Source of the DNA: MGIIb-P sp963934015
Lineage (GTDB): Archaea; Thermoplasmatota; Poseidoniia; Poseidoniales; Thalassarchaeaceae
Direction of reading: 5' to 3'
DNA: 64,000 nucleotides
Assembly: GCA_963934015.1 (NCBI GenBank)
Contig: CAWVWT010000008.1
Coordinates: forward strand, 1 to 64,000
Program-made: the position numbers and the translations under genes
Shown here: positions 26,419-35,902 of the stretch, piece by piece
How positions within the stretch are numbered: position 1 is the stretch's first letter
Layout: every line of letters starts with the position of its first letter
The notes under the pieces: model-generated
What the model was told of the DNA's origin: nothing
Seen by the model: the letters and a program-made list of their open reading frames with translations, nothing else
Databases searched by the model: none

Positions 26419-27027
26419 TTACTCTAGATTGATTGTTGGCGTACATTCCTCTGGATTTTCCGGGAAGGACAAACAAGGGCGAATCACTGTGACTCGAAGA
26501 ATCCACGAATCTTGGTCGTCTATTGCTGTGAGGCCTGTGTTCCAACCTGTTCCACGGCCATCGACTGTGAGACTCCACATGCCACTTTCAAAGGGATCCG
26601 AATTTCGATCTACTACAGTTCGTTCCGGTTCGTAAGTCCCGTTGTCAGCCATGACTTCGTAAATTGGATCGGCCTCATCGCAGTTCACCGGGTTACCTGC
26701 ACCATCATCTGCACACCACAATAATTCAACGTGGACATAACGAATATCGGCATCACCGAGAAAATAATTGATTGATGTTTCAAAGTAGATGACAACTTCC
26801 TGAACTGTATCATCAATTGGAATCGCTTGAAATAAGGTTTCTTGGCCTTGTGTGGGGAGAAGTTCGGTGCCATCGACTAGGAATGTGTGCGACAAGTCGT
26901 ACAATGTGGGCTCTTCGCGTACTTCCGGTTCGGTCCTGATCCCTTCAATCAATTCGCGCCCAAGAACAAGAGAAAGGCACCCAGGCATAGCCATGGATAC
27001 GAAAAGCAGGATCATGATCCCACTCAT
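26419..27027 (-). CDS. Putative lipoprotein
   Basis: Not recognised. The frame opens at 27069. ATG 27027 gives MSGIMILLFVSMAMPGCLS, a signal peptide ending in a lipobox-like MPGC. The mature part (about 185 residues) is acidic and beta-rich, with paired cysteines (LLWCADDGAGNPVNCDE and RPCLSFPENPEECT) that may form disulfides. It could be a lipid-anchored extracytoplasmic binding domain. It ends directly against the convergent Cas4-like gene and follows the large CARDB protein gene after 87 bases, so it may be transcribed with it. Confidence 0.75.
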   Translation of the reverse strand: MSGIMILLFVSMAMPGCLSLVLGRELIEGIRTEPEVREEPTLYDLSHTFLVDGTELLPTQGQETLFQAIPIDDTVQEVVIYFETSINYFLGDADIRYVHVELLWCADDGAGNPVNCDEADPIYEVMADNGTYEPERTVVDRNSDPFESGMWSLTVDGRGTGWNTGLTAIDDQDSWILRVTVIRPCLSFPENPEECTPTINLE

Positions 27028-27114
27028 TGTCCTTCTGCGCAGTCCTGACACAACCTCTCCCCTAACCACCGGTGTAGGGGGGGTGCATTTCTGTCTGACG
27101 GCCTTAGGAATGCC

Positions 27115-29808
27115 TTACTCATCCTTCTTGCGACGACGGATGCCACGGCGTTTAGGTGCAGGTTCCTCTGTCGTTGGTTCTGATTCAGGTTCACTATTGG
27201 TGACTGGTTCACCTCCATCTTGGATGGTGAAATCACTGCTAGCTGAACGTACTTCATTGCCAACCACTGTATTGTCAACCATTGCATCGACATTAACCTC
27301 TTGGCCCGGTAATACCCCATCTTCGCCTGTGAGTTCGAAAATTTGTTCACGGTAATTTGCATCCGATGCAGTCAATTCTACATCTGCATCGGCAAGGTGC
27401 CGCCGTGATTCGACATCACCTAGGAAGGCATCTAGGTCGTGTTGTGGTAACTCATCCATTACCTCACCGAGTTTCGTAGATGTCACGGTATCTTCAACCT
27501 CACCCGTTTCAGATGCTGTAACATCTGCAGCAAGGCGCTCCTCGTCTTTGGAATCGAAATACTTCTCAGCTTCAGTGAGGTTTTCATCCCATTCCCCTTC
27601 CAATTGCTCTTCATTGAACCCAAGTTCACTAGCATGCTTGTCGTATCCTTCGTAACCTCGAACGATTTCGTTTTCATCCACTCCAGCGTCTACCGGTTCA
27701 TCTTCAATTTCTGCAGGAAGGGGTTTGAATTTTCTTTCACGTCGAGTATAATGTGCACCAATATCTTGCTCCGAACCACAGTAGGGGCAATGCTCCAGCA
27801 TTGACGGGATCGTAGAATTACAATATTCACAATCATGGAACTTCGCACGACCCACCCGAAGGTCGAAGTCACAATGCGGACAAATATCCTCATCACCTTC
27901 AATATCCCCCTCGCAAGCTGGACATGAATCGTATGTTTCGCGGTCGGCATCCGCCAATCCTCGCCGAGTGAGAACAACGGCACCAATCAATGCACCCAAG
28001 GCAATCAGGCCCGCTACTGCGAACAGAAGTATCGATGCTGAATCACCTCCGCCTGAAACATCAGTTCCACTTTCCAGTTCCACAGACCAAACCTTGGCAT
28101 GGGGTTCCTGTATGCTGGAACCCTGAGGTGTGATGGCGAGTTCGATTTGACCGGGTTTCTGAGGGGTGATTACACAGCGGATGGTTTGTTGCTCATCGGT
28201 GGAGAACTCCAGTGAAGAAGTAGTATCCAATATGGTATTCGTCGTACGATCGATACATTCGAATGTCTCGTTACCGGCCCCACTCTGTGCCCGAACATCG
28301 ATTGTGTAAACATAGGAGTATGATGCATAAAGTGGCGGAGCATCCGGTGTCCACCCTTCTGTGTTAAGCAGGAATTGTAATTTTAAATTGGAGTTTAGTC
28401 TAACTGAACTGGTGGCCACATTATCAGTTTCCAACCGATCATAAAATCCAGGGGTTTTAGTCCAACTAGCCTCAAATGGGATATCTCTGGTCAAGCCATC
28501 TGCAAAGGCAGTGAAAGTGGCACTGTATTGACCCTCATTCCCGGTACTTGATGACAGGAGTGTGATATTTTGAGGTGTGAGTGATTGACTATCGAACGTA
28601 GCCGATAATACCCCCTGTGTAGTGACCATCCCGACATTTTGCAATGTCACTGTGAATGTAACCATGTTTCCTGGAACCGTGGATGGGACATTAGCCACAC
28701 CTGTTACAACCACGTTGGGTTCCTGATAAATTGTCAAGGATACTGATTCTAAATTGTTGAATGGATTAGACTGTGGTACATTTATCGAAGGGTCAATCTC
28801 TAAGTCAAGGTATACATCGCCAGGGGTTGTATCTGTCAACTCCTGAGAAGTGATGATAACCGAATATTCTGCGAAGGAATCAGCATCGGTGAAGGGTAGA
28901 TTCACAATTTCGAGAGTGATGCCACCCTGTATCCTGATTTCGAGTGGAGCGGTTGTCGTACCAATACCACCGTCACGCGCAATGGTGCCACTCAATGTCC
29001 AAGGTCCAGCCAAACCTGATTCCGCAACGACGGTTGGGCCATCTGCGTGCCGATAATCGGGTAACGTATCGATGACCAAAGTGCGTGATTCAGTATTGTC
29101 CGCTGTAGTCGATTCAACGATATTATCGCTACTGTCTGCATTAACGACGCCAAACACATTGTATGTCCCGGCAGCGGGCGCTGTTGCCGTCTGATTCATC
29201 CAAATGGTGTCACCTGCTTGCAGGGAGGATACTGGAAGAAGGTTGGCACTTCCTGCAACTGTCAATTCAAGATGGCTGGCTGGAGCATCGGCATGTCCTG
29301 CATTTTCAACCTGGATTTGAATTCCAACTGGGTCACCCGCATGTGCACCTGATGCGGGTGATAATTCAAAGTGGGAAAGTCGAAGATTGGCCAACCCTGA
29401 GACATTGAAATCATGTGAAATGATTTTCGGGTCATCAAGGTGGTTGACTCGAATGACCAGTGTCTGTTCACCCTCACCCCATGCAAGATTTGTCCAAACA
29501 AAGTTCACATCTTCAAAGGAACTTGCATCGACATCTGTGATTTGTAATGAGGCAGGGTTCCCCATTTCGAAACTATTTTTATGGAATTCAACTACCACAT
29601 CTTCAGCGATGATATTCGCAGTGTTTTGAAGGGAAAGTGTGAATGTTACATCCCCTCCTTCAACCGCTGCTGATGGACTCATCGAAAGGCCTTCAGTGCT
29701 GAATGCAACGTTACCTGATAATTCGGCACTAGCAGGGCTAGCGATTGCCAATATTGGTGCAAGGAAGAGAAGAGCGCACAGGATATGTGCCAACGGGGGC
29801 CGCTCCAT
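27115..29808 (-). CDS. Surface protein: CARDB-like repeats, TM helix, two cytoplasmic zinc ribbons
   Basis: About 897 residues from ATG 29808 (MERPPLAHILC), the frame being open from 29856. A signal peptide is followed by four or five CARDB/Ig-like repeats (phrases such as VTFTLSLQNTAN, VGIQIQVENAGHA, VTFTVTLQNVG). A membrane helix follows near ASILLFAVAGLIALGALIGA. The cytoplasmic part has two zinc ribbons (CPACEGDIEGDEDICPHC and CEYCNSTIPSMLEHCPYC). A long acidic, helical region follows, ending in a basic GIRRRKKDE. The layout suggests an external binding stalk coupled to an internal metal-dependent interaction module. The role is unknown. Confidence 0.85.
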   Translation of the reverse strand: MERPPLAHILCALLFLAPILAIASPASAELSGNVAFSTEGLSMSPSAAVEGGDVTFTLSLQNTANIIAEDVVVEFHKNSFEMGNPASLQITDVDASSFEDVNFVWTNLAWGEGEQTLVIRVNHLDDPKIISHDFNVSGLANLRLSHFELSPASGAHAGDPVGIQIQVENAGHADAPASHLELTVAGSANLLPVSSLQAGDTIWMNQTATAPAAGTYNVFGVVNADSSDNIVESTTADNTESRTLVIDTLPDYRHADGPTVVAESGLAGPWTLSGTIARDGGIGTTTAPLEIRIQGGITLEIVNLPFTDADSFAEYSVIITSQELTDTTPGDVYLDLEIDPSINVPQSNPFNNLESVSLTIYQEPNVVVTGVANVPSTVPGNMVTFTVTLQNVGMVTTQGVLSATFDSQSLTPQNITLLSSSTGNEGQYSATFTAFADGLTRDIPFEASWTKTPGFYDRLETDNVATSSVRLNSNLKLQFLLNTEGWTPDAPPLYASYSYVYTIDVRAQSGAGNETFECIDRTTNTILDTTSSLEFSTDEQQTIRCVITPQKPGQIELAITPQGSSIQEPHAKVWSVELESGTDVSGGGDSASILLFAVAGLIALGALIGAVVLTRRGLADADRETYDSCPACEGDIEGDEDICPHCDFDLRVGRAKFHDCEYCNSTIPSMLEHCPYCGSEQDIGAHYTRRERKFKPLPAEIEDEPVDAGVDENEIVRGYEGYDKHASELGFNEEQLEGEWDENLTEAEKYFDSKDEERLAADVTASETGEVEDTVTSTKLGEVMDELPQHDLDAFLGDVESRRHLADADVELTASDANYREQIFELTGEDGVLPGQEVNVDAMVDNTVVGNEVRSASSDFTIQDGGEPVTNSEPESEPTTEEPAPKRRGIRRRKKDE

Positions 29809-29941
29809 GGCTTCAGGAGAACAGCCGAGGCACTTCAAACCTGCTTCCGAAAACACCCGGAGACCCTTAGCAAGTCAAAGCGTTGCGGGTCCCATTGGAA
29901 AGCCTTGAAGGACGGTGCGTCTTGTGGGATGATTGGTGCCA

Positions 29942-31726
29942 ATGCTTTCCCGCCGCTTCATTCTCGCCACATCCGTGGTGATTTTGCTATGTCTTGTACC
30001 ACATGGAGCATGGATTACAGTAGATGCTTCATCGGGCCGAAGTGATGATTTAGCCTTTAGCGGCGGTCCTGATTCAGGACAAATTTTGTCGGGAACGTAC
30101 ACAGTTCGTGCAACGAATGTAATCAATATGGATCACATCAATGTCGAAGTCTCCGATGGAGCAACATGGACGCCAATTGCCAATATCACCACAGCACCGT
30201 GGTTGACTGCATGGGATACTAGTGCACATAGTGATGATGATTATCAATTGAGAATCAATGGAACGTATACAAATTCAACTACTACTGGTTGGGTTGTCAG
30301 TCCAACGTTCACAATTGACAATACAGCACCCAATGGGCTCACACTGAGCACAACTGGGGCGGTTATCGGCGATGGTTCTTCGACGATTAATCGAGCATGG
30401 TTTACAACTGCTGAGGCGGGTACAATAAATTTTGACTGGAGTGGTGCAGATTCACACCTATCACACGCAACACTTACCGATGTACCAGGTTCAGGTACAC
30501 CAGTTCAAGATGGGCCTGGAACATTACTCAATACGTGGGCATGGTCACCAGGAGACTTGTCAGAAGGAGTTTGGAACCCTGTTCTATCCGTCTTTGATGA
30601 AGGAGGCAACTCAGCTCAAACCTCAATTCACATTGGAATTGACAGAAGTGGACCCGATGTGGGGACGCCTTCCCTTTCAGTCGCCACCGGTACTTGGACA
30701 GATGCCACAACCCTGATTTTCAATGATTTGTCTAGTGGTGCGGATGACAATGGTGGTTCTGGCATTTCGACCTATCACGTGCGCGATAGTACTGACGAAT
30801 GGGCAGATATCGGTTCTGCTGGATATGGATCGATGACTTTGGAAGAGGGGGTGCGAACGATTCAATTCCGCGCTGTCGATCGTGTTGGAAATATTGGCGC
30901 ACCCCTCAATGCAACAATCATGGTTGATCGGGGCGCACCTGTAGCTGGTGGGTGGATTTTACCAGGACTCACAGATTCGTTGTCCGGACAAGTGGCGGTA
31001 ACCGTTGATGCCACTGATGCATATTCAGGTATTGATGCCACATCATGTAGTCTAGAATACGGATTTGATTCCAATGGTGCAGGAACAATACCAGACATTT
31101 CGTCCGCTTGGCTTCCCGTCGGTATCGGGACCTCGAACCATCTCTCGGCAGCTTTAGATTGGTCGACCAGAGCGGGTCAGTATCTATCTCTCCGCGCAAC
31201 ACTTGTCGATAATTCAGGCAACACCGTGACAACACCGGCATCGCATTTCCTCATCTTACCTGGCCTTGATTTCTCAATCTCTGACGCTACACTTGATCGT
31301 TTAATCGTAAGAGCTGGTTCACAGGATCCTGTTCTTCTTGAAGCGAATATCAACACCAATGAATTCTATTCAGGTAGTGTAGTTGTAAGAATTGAGAGTG
31401 CACCTGCGAGTCGTGATTCGTTAACCCAATGGGTGACATTGAATTCAATGGTTATCCCAACAAACAGTTTCAGCGACCAGCAAGAGAGTATTTCCGTCAA
31501 CATTACCCTACTCACTGCAGGTGAATTTGACCTGCGAATCGTGGTCGACCCTGATGATTCAATTTCAGAACGTGACGAAGGAAATAATGAGGTATTCCTA
31601 CTGATTGGAGCTGCTGATCCAGAAGTAGTAGGTTCTGTAAACGGTTTTGCTCCAGACATCATACTCTTGCTTCTCGCTGGCTTATTTGCGAGTCGAGTTG
31701 TCAATCGGCGACAATCGGCGTCTTGA
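29942..31726 (+). CDS. Secreted Ig-like repeat protein with CARDB domain and C-terminal TM
   Basis: About 594 residues from ATG 29942 (TTG 29933 and GTG 29936 also open the frame). A signal peptide (MLSRRFILATSVVILLCLVP) leads into Ig-like repeats of the kind found in bacterial surface proteins (SGTYTVRATNVINMDHINV; FTIDNTAPNGLTLS; IGIDRSGPDVGTPS; IMVDRGAPVAGGW). A CARDB-like domain follows (NEFYSGSVVVRIE, DDSISERDEGNNEV), then a final membrane helix near IILLLLAGLFASRVV. No enzyme motif is seen. Its stop overlaps the first possible start of the KH-protein gene (TTGA). Confidence 0.85.
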   Translation: MLSRRFILATSVVILLCLVPHGAWITVDASSGRSDDLAFSGGPDSGQILSGTYTVRATNVINMDHINVEVSDGATWTPIANITTAPWLTAWDTSAHSDDDYQLRINGTYTNSTTTGWVVSPTFTIDNTAPNGLTLSTTGAVIGDGSSTINRAWFTTAEAGTINFDWSGADSHLSHATLTDVPGSGTPVQDGPGTLLNTWAWSPGDLSEGVWNPVLSVFDEGGNSAQTSIHIGIDRSGPDVGTPSLSVATGTWTDATTLIFNDLSSGADDNGGSGISTYHVRDSTDEWADIGSAGYGSMTLEEGVRTIQFRAVDRVGNIGAPLNATIMVDRGAPVAGGWILPGLTDSLSGQVAVTVDATDAYSGIDATSCSLEYGFDSNGAGTIPDISSAWLPVGIGTSNHLSAALDWSTRAGQYLSLRATLVDNSGNTVTTPASHFLILPGLDFSISDATLDRLIVRAGSQDPVLLEANINTNEFYSGSVVVRIESAPASRDSLTQWVTLNSMVIPTNSFSDQQESISVNITLLTAGEFDLRIVVDPDDSISERDEGNNEVFLLIGAADPEVVGSVNGFAPDIILLLLAGLFASRVVNRRQSAS

Positions 31727-31752
31727 AAGAGGAGGCTTCGGTCGCGGGGCCA

Positions 31753-32475
31753 ATGGAAGGTCTGGCTCGAATCCCACAAGACCGCATTGCGGTGCTAATT
31801 GGACGCAAAGGTGCGACACGCCGAGCGTTAGAGGAGGCCACCAATTCAAAACTCCATATTGATTCCAAAAGTGGCGATGTATCAGTTGTATGGAATGAGG
31901 ACTTTGACCCTATTTTGAGAATGAAATTTCCAGACGTTGTTCGGGCCATTGGGCGTGGTATGAATCCAGAGAGAGCCCTTCAGTTACTGAAAGATGATCA
32001 GCATCTAATTCTCCATGATATGCGTGAATATGTTGGAAAAAATCCAAACCAACAGCGGCGTATCCGAAGTCGGCTCATCGGGCGTAATGGGCGTATCCGA
32101 GAATTAATTGAAGAGCATTCAGGTTCAGAAATTGTCATTTATGGTTCAACCGTTGTCATCATTGGGGATGAAGAATCATTACCATTGGCTAGCCAAGCTA
32201 TTGAAAGACTATTGCAGGGTGCTGAACACTCATCTGTTCTGAAACATCTTGAGGCTGAGAGACGTAAAAGACGGATGTCTTCGCGTAGCCTTGAGTCAAT
32301 CGATACACGAGATGGCGGGGGACTATTTGAGGCACTGGTGCCGGGTCTTGATGCGGCTCGAAGGAAGAGAGAACGGCGTTACAAAGACTCGCAAGTGGAC
32401 CCCGAAGATGCTGATGCAATCGAAGAAATGATGCAACTTGCCGCGGATGAATCGATTGGATTCGAAGAAGAGTAA
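31753..32475 (+). CDS. KH-domain RNA-binding protein, Pno1/Dim2-like
   Basis: About 240 residues from ATG 31753; TTG 31723 also opens the frame and overlaps the upstream stop. Two KH domains are present: IPQDRIAVLIGRKGATRRAL and IRSRLIGRNGRIRELIEEHSG, the second with GxxG as GRNG. A basic helical tail ends in an acidic segment. Archaeal Pno1/Dim2 homologues bind the 3' end of pre-16S rRNA and work with Rio1 in 30S maturation. Here the gene is convergent with rio1, with the stops adjacent. An AGGAGG at 31730-31735 is not well spaced for any canonical start. Confidence 0.9.
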   Translation: MEGLARIPQDRIAVLIGRKGATRRALEEATNSKLHIDSKSGDVSVVWNEDFDPILRMKFPDVVRAIGRGMNPERALQLLKDDQHLILHDMREYVGKNPNQQRRIRSRLIGRNGRIRELIEEHSGSEIVIYGSTVVIIGDEESLPLASQAIERLLQGAEHSSVLKHLEAERRKRRMSSRSLESIDTRDGGGLFEALVPGLDAARRKRERRYKDSQVDPEDADAIEEMMQLAADESIGFEEE

Positions 32476-33465
32476 TCAGTACAAAACGTTGGCCATGGCC
32501 TCGGCAACATCAACCTCAACACCTTGCCTCTGAGCCCATTCTACCAAACGGGTGACGTCCCGAACAAGGAATTCCTCAGCATTGGGGTGGGTTTTGATAA
32601 CAGCCTGGCCTACATCGATAATTCGGGGTTCGCCTTGATGCCACAGAATGTTGTATTCACTAAAATCTGCATGGACCAATTCAGCCTCCTGCCAACAAAC
32701 TCGCAACCAATTTAGAAGTTCATCGAATACTGGTTCAGGTTCTTCAACCTCAATGTCGCGTAATCGTGGACTTGGCCCTTCTGGATCACCGAGATAATCC
32801 ATTACCAATACATTTTGAAACAGGGCATGCGGCTCAGGAACCCGTAATCCATGCTTAGACATACGCATCATATTTCGATGCTCTTTACGCACCCAAATGT
32901 TGACTAATTCGTGGTGACGGCGACGTAATCCACCGAACCTTGGGTCACCTTCAATATACTGCATTAGTCCCTTGAATACTGCATTGCTAGTATGGAAAAT
33001 CTTTACCGCAGCGACACCATTCAGAGTTGTTGCATGAAAAACATGTGCTTCCTTGCCTCGTGCAATAGGCCAATCCAGTGTGTCAATGTGCCCTTGTTGC
33101 ATCAATTTGTACACAGCGAGAAGTGTACGTTGATCGAAAACTTGGTCGAATACTCGACGATCGACCCATTCGAACTTGCCTGTACCTAGGACGCCTTGCA
33201 ATTTGTGCTCGATTTTTTTGAACATCACAGCATACTTTTTCTCATTCATCCAAGACCAAGAATCCTGTTTCGTGTCCATCTCTGAATGGAGATCTAGTTT
33301 GGCTTCTTCAGCATTCCATTTCTCTTCAGCGAGTGCAATGTTTTCTGCTTCGATAGAAAGTTCCACTTCAGTAGGGTCCGCATCTAGATCAGATCCAGCA
33401 GACCCACCCAATTCAGTCCAATCCCGAGAATCGCCTTCGCGACTAGCCTTACGGCGTCGCGCGAT
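32476..33465 (-). CDS. rio1: RIO1 serine/threonine kinase/ATPase
   Basis: This is an atypical protein kinase needed for late small-subunit assembly. The kinase core has GKEAHVFHA (glycine loop), VAAVKIF (Lys), LVHADFSEYNIL (catalytic loop with D and N) and RIIDVGQAVI (metal-binding Asp). The first canonical start is TTG 33411. The frame extends back to the aIF1A stop, and a GGAGGTG lies 7 bases before an ATC at 33463-33465, giving MARRRKASREGDSRDW if that codon is used. I take this as the likely start; a sequencing change of ATG to ATC is also possible. The C-terminus is complete. Confidence 0.93.
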   Translation of the reverse strand: MARRRKASREGDSRDWTELGGSAGSDLDADPTEVELSIEAENIALAEEKWNAEEAKLDLHSEMDTKQDSWSWMNEKKYAVMFKKIEHKLQGVLGTGKFEWVDRRVFDQVFDQRTLLAVYKLMQQGHIDTLDWPIARGKEAHVFHATTLNGVAAVKIFHTSNAVFKGLMQYIEGDPRFGGLRRRHHELVNIWVRKEHRNMMRMSKHGLRVPEPHALFQNVLVMDYLGDPEGPSPRLRDIEVEEPEPVFDELLNWLRVCWQEAELVHADFSEYNILWHQGEPRIIDVGQAVIKTHPNAEEFLVRDVTRLVEWAQRQGVEVDVAEAMANVLY

Positions 33466-33477
33466 GTTTTCACCTCC

Positions 33478-34074
33478 TTATGCCGGTCCGAACAAGCTGT
33501 CGATGTCGTCATCGGTTACGTCATCTAATGGCTCTGGTTCAGCCGTAGAGGCGGCTTCGGGTTCAGCCGCAACGGGTTCTTCTTCTGCATTCTCTTCAGT
33601 TTCTTCTGCCTCTTCAGCAATCTCTTCTGTTTCTTCAACGACGGGGTCGTCTTGAGTATCATTGCCACCAAATATTCCTGCATCGTCGAGATCATCCCAA
33701 GTGTCATTTCCGGTCCCAAACACATCAACGATTTCAGGTAGGACACCTTTTCGTGATAGATAGAGAGATTGTGTCTTCGTATATCGCTTCTTGACATCAG
33801 CTTTGGCATCTTGGAAATCCCAAGGTTGAACGACGATTAGATCGCCCTCTCGGACCCATTGTCGACGTCGCATCTTCCCAGGAATTCGCGCCAAGCGTGT
33901 TTCGCCATCCGCACAGACAACACGAACTCTGCGACCTCCGAGAATTTGGTCTGCAATGGCAAACATCTCGTTGATTCTCGTTTTGGGAAGTGGGACTCTG
34001 ATTTTGTCGCTAGAGTCGCCTTCAAGTTGCGCAAGCAACTCCTGATCGACTGTTTCCTCTCGACGTCGTCCCAT
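33478..34074 (-). CDS. eif1A: Translation initiation factor aIF1A with long acidic tail
   Basis: This OB-fold factor binds the 30S A site. The frame opens at 34200, but ATG 34074 (MGRRREETVDQELLAQLEGD) is the family start, giving 198 residues. The OB domain (about 20-115) has RVPLPKTRINEMFAIADQIL, GGRRVRVVCADGETRLARIP, GKMRRRQWVREGDLIVVQPW and KADVKKRYT. After it come about 85 acidic residues with GTGNDTWDDLDD and the end DDVTDDDIDSLFG. Most archaeal aIF1A are shorter. The tail resembles the acidic eukaryotic eIF1A tail in composition and in its DDxIDxx end. Confidence 0.93.
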   Translation of the reverse strand: MGRRREETVDQELLAQLEGDSSDKIRVPLPKTRINEMFAIADQILGGRRVRVVCADGETRLARIPGKMRRRQWVREGDLIVVQPWDFQDAKADVKKRYTKTQSLYLSRKGVLPEIVDVFGTGNDTWDDLDDAGIFGGNDTQDDPVVEETEEIAEEAEETEENAEEEPVAAEPEAASTAEPEPLDDVTDDDIDSLFGPA

Positions 34075-34100
34075 GGTAACAACCCGCCGAATCGACCGCC

Positions 34101-34110
34101 CTACATAAAC
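34101..34110 (-). promoter_or_regulatory. TATA-like promoter of eif1A-rio1
   Basis: The reverse strand reads GTTTATGTAG, centred about 31 bases before ATG 34074. It lies in the gap after nuoN and would give a nearly leaderless mRNA. Confidence 0.4.
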
Positions 34111-34150
34111 ACGGAGGCGCCAAAGAAGGGCTGCGTTGCAGGGATTTGGT

Positions 34151-35902
34151 TCAACCGAATAGAGCCAAGGCCGCATCGTGGGCAGCCGAAGCAAGGACAT
34201 CGGCTAAAACTCCGAATCCAAAGACAATTGCGCCCATGGTGCAGAACATGATGGCAATCCGAATCATTGGTGCACGTGAAAGACGCAAGTTTCGATCGGT
34301 TTCATCATAGAACATCACAACGCATATTCGCAAATAATAGAACAATGAAATTGCACTGTTGATGAAAATCAGAATAGCCAGCCAGAAGACCCAGGACAAC
34401 GAACCCATAGTCTCGGAGAGACTGGAACCTGCCACATCTCCAACCGTACTGGAAATTATACCACTGACCATCATCAACTTCGATAAGAATCCAGCCAGTG
34501 GTGGAACACCAGCAAGAGCCAGCATGAATATCATCATCGAGATGGCAACCAATGGATCTCGACGTGCAAGTCCATGATAATGCTCGAGTTCATGACCTCG
34601 ACCTTCGCACTCTAGCAGGGCAATGACAAGGAAAGCCCCGAGTTTGAAAGTAACCAACACAGCGAGATGGAACATGATGGCGGTAGCAATCAGTTCGCTT
34701 CCTTCACCAGGACCTAGCGCACCAATGGCTGCGATACCAGCGAGGATGTACCCTGCATGTGCGACGCTGGAATAGGCGAGCATTCGCTTCGGGTTGCGAC
34801 TACCCAATGCTGCGATATTGCCCCAGGTCATGGTAATCGCTGCAATCACTCCAATCAGAATGGTCCATTCGCTACCATCATCAGCAAGTGTGACACCGAT
34901 AAGTACGCGCATTAGAGCAACGAATCCCATCGCTTTACTCGCAGTTGCTAGAACACCAGCTACAGGCCCACTGGCACCAGAATAAGCATCAGGTGCTGCA
35001 AAGTGGAAGGGGACTGCACTGACTTTGAAACCAAAGGCGACCAACATCATGCCGAGACCGATTGTGGCCATTCCATTCGGGCCATCAGCCCATGATGCGT
35101 TCAGACTGGAAATTGAAAGGTCACCATTCCAAATGTACAGCATTGAAAGTCCATAGAGACCGATAGCGCTGGCAACACTGCCGACAATGAAATATTTCAA
35201 ACCAGCTTCAGGGCCGATTTGAGTCTCCTTATTGAATGAAACCAAGACATAAGAGGCCATGCTCGCCAATTCTAACCCTACAAAGAGCATGAACAGATTT
35301 GCGGAAAGGGCAACTGTCGACATCCCAAGTGCGACCATGAGGACAAGCAATGCGAAATCGACTTGGCGACGATTGTTCAGCAAACGATGCAAGCGACGAC
35401 TCTCGACTGCCTCATCGCGTTGTGTCTTGAGCGCAATACGATGGTGAGGGGTTGCAGGGAGGCGATCCCAATTGGCGATGACTGCGAGAAGTAGTGCTGC
35501 TGTGAATATCATCTCCATCAAGCGACTGAAGGCATCAACCTGTAGAATCATGGTACTATCTGAGCACCATTCAGGACCTGCTCTAGCGACACCATCTCTG
35601 ATTGCCACACACGATTCAGTGACACCAATTTCACCCATCTGGCTCAAGAGGGCGGTGATGAATGAGGCGAAGAGTGTGAATGCGGCAATTGCCGATGGAA
35701 GGCGGGGGTCACTGGTGAATACAAATCGCTTACCGCCGATGAAGTAGGGGATACGCCAGGCCTTCCCTGGAATGGGGAGGCGGAAGGTTGCCTTGCCAAG
35801 GTTGGGGACAACGATTATCGCGATGATGCCGAGTAGAAGTATCCACTCCGGAATCAGCGTACTGGCCATATTCGCACTACTAAACAGTGCACCTAAATTC
35901 AT
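34151..35902 (-). CDS. nuoN: Complex I subunit NuoN
   Basis: This antiporter-like membrane subunit belongs to the proton-pumping arm. The 583-residue protein has about 14 helices and typical Nqo14 segments: LFVGLELASMASYVLV, EAGLKYFIVGSVASAIGLYG, FKVSAVPFHFAAPDAYSGA (Lys in a broken helix) and RMLAYSSVAHAGYI. It is the last gene of the nuo operon and overlaps nuoM by 4 bases. The sequence between helices is somewhat longer than in bacterial NuoN, mainly near residues 60-130. Confidence 0.97.
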   Translation of the reverse strand: MNLGALFSSANMASTLIPEWILLLGIIAIIVVPNLGKATFRLPIPGKAWRIPYFIGGKRFVFTSDPRLPSAIAAFTLFASFITALLSQMGEIGVTESCVAIRDGVARAGPEWCSDSTMILQVDAFSRLMEMIFTAALLLAVIANWDRLPATPHHRIALKTQRDEAVESRRLHRLLNNRRQVDFALLVLMVALGMSTVALSANLFMLFVGLELASMASYVLVSFNKETQIGPEAGLKYFIVGSVASAIGLYGLSMLYIWNGDLSISSLNASWADGPNGMATIGLGMMLVAFGFKVSAVPFHFAAPDAYSGASGPVAGVLATASKAMGFVALMRVLIGVTLADDGSEWTILIGVIAAITMTWGNIAALGSRNPKRMLAYSSVAHAGYILAGIAAIGALGPGEGSELIATAIMFHLAVLVTFKLGAFLVIALLECEGRGHELEHYHGLARRDPLVAISMMIFMLALAGVPPLAGFLSKLMMVSGIISSTVGDVAGSSLSETMGSLSWVFWLAILIFINSAISLFYYLRICVVMFYDETDRNLRLSRAPMIRIAIMFCTMGAIVFGFGVLADVLASAAHDAALALFG

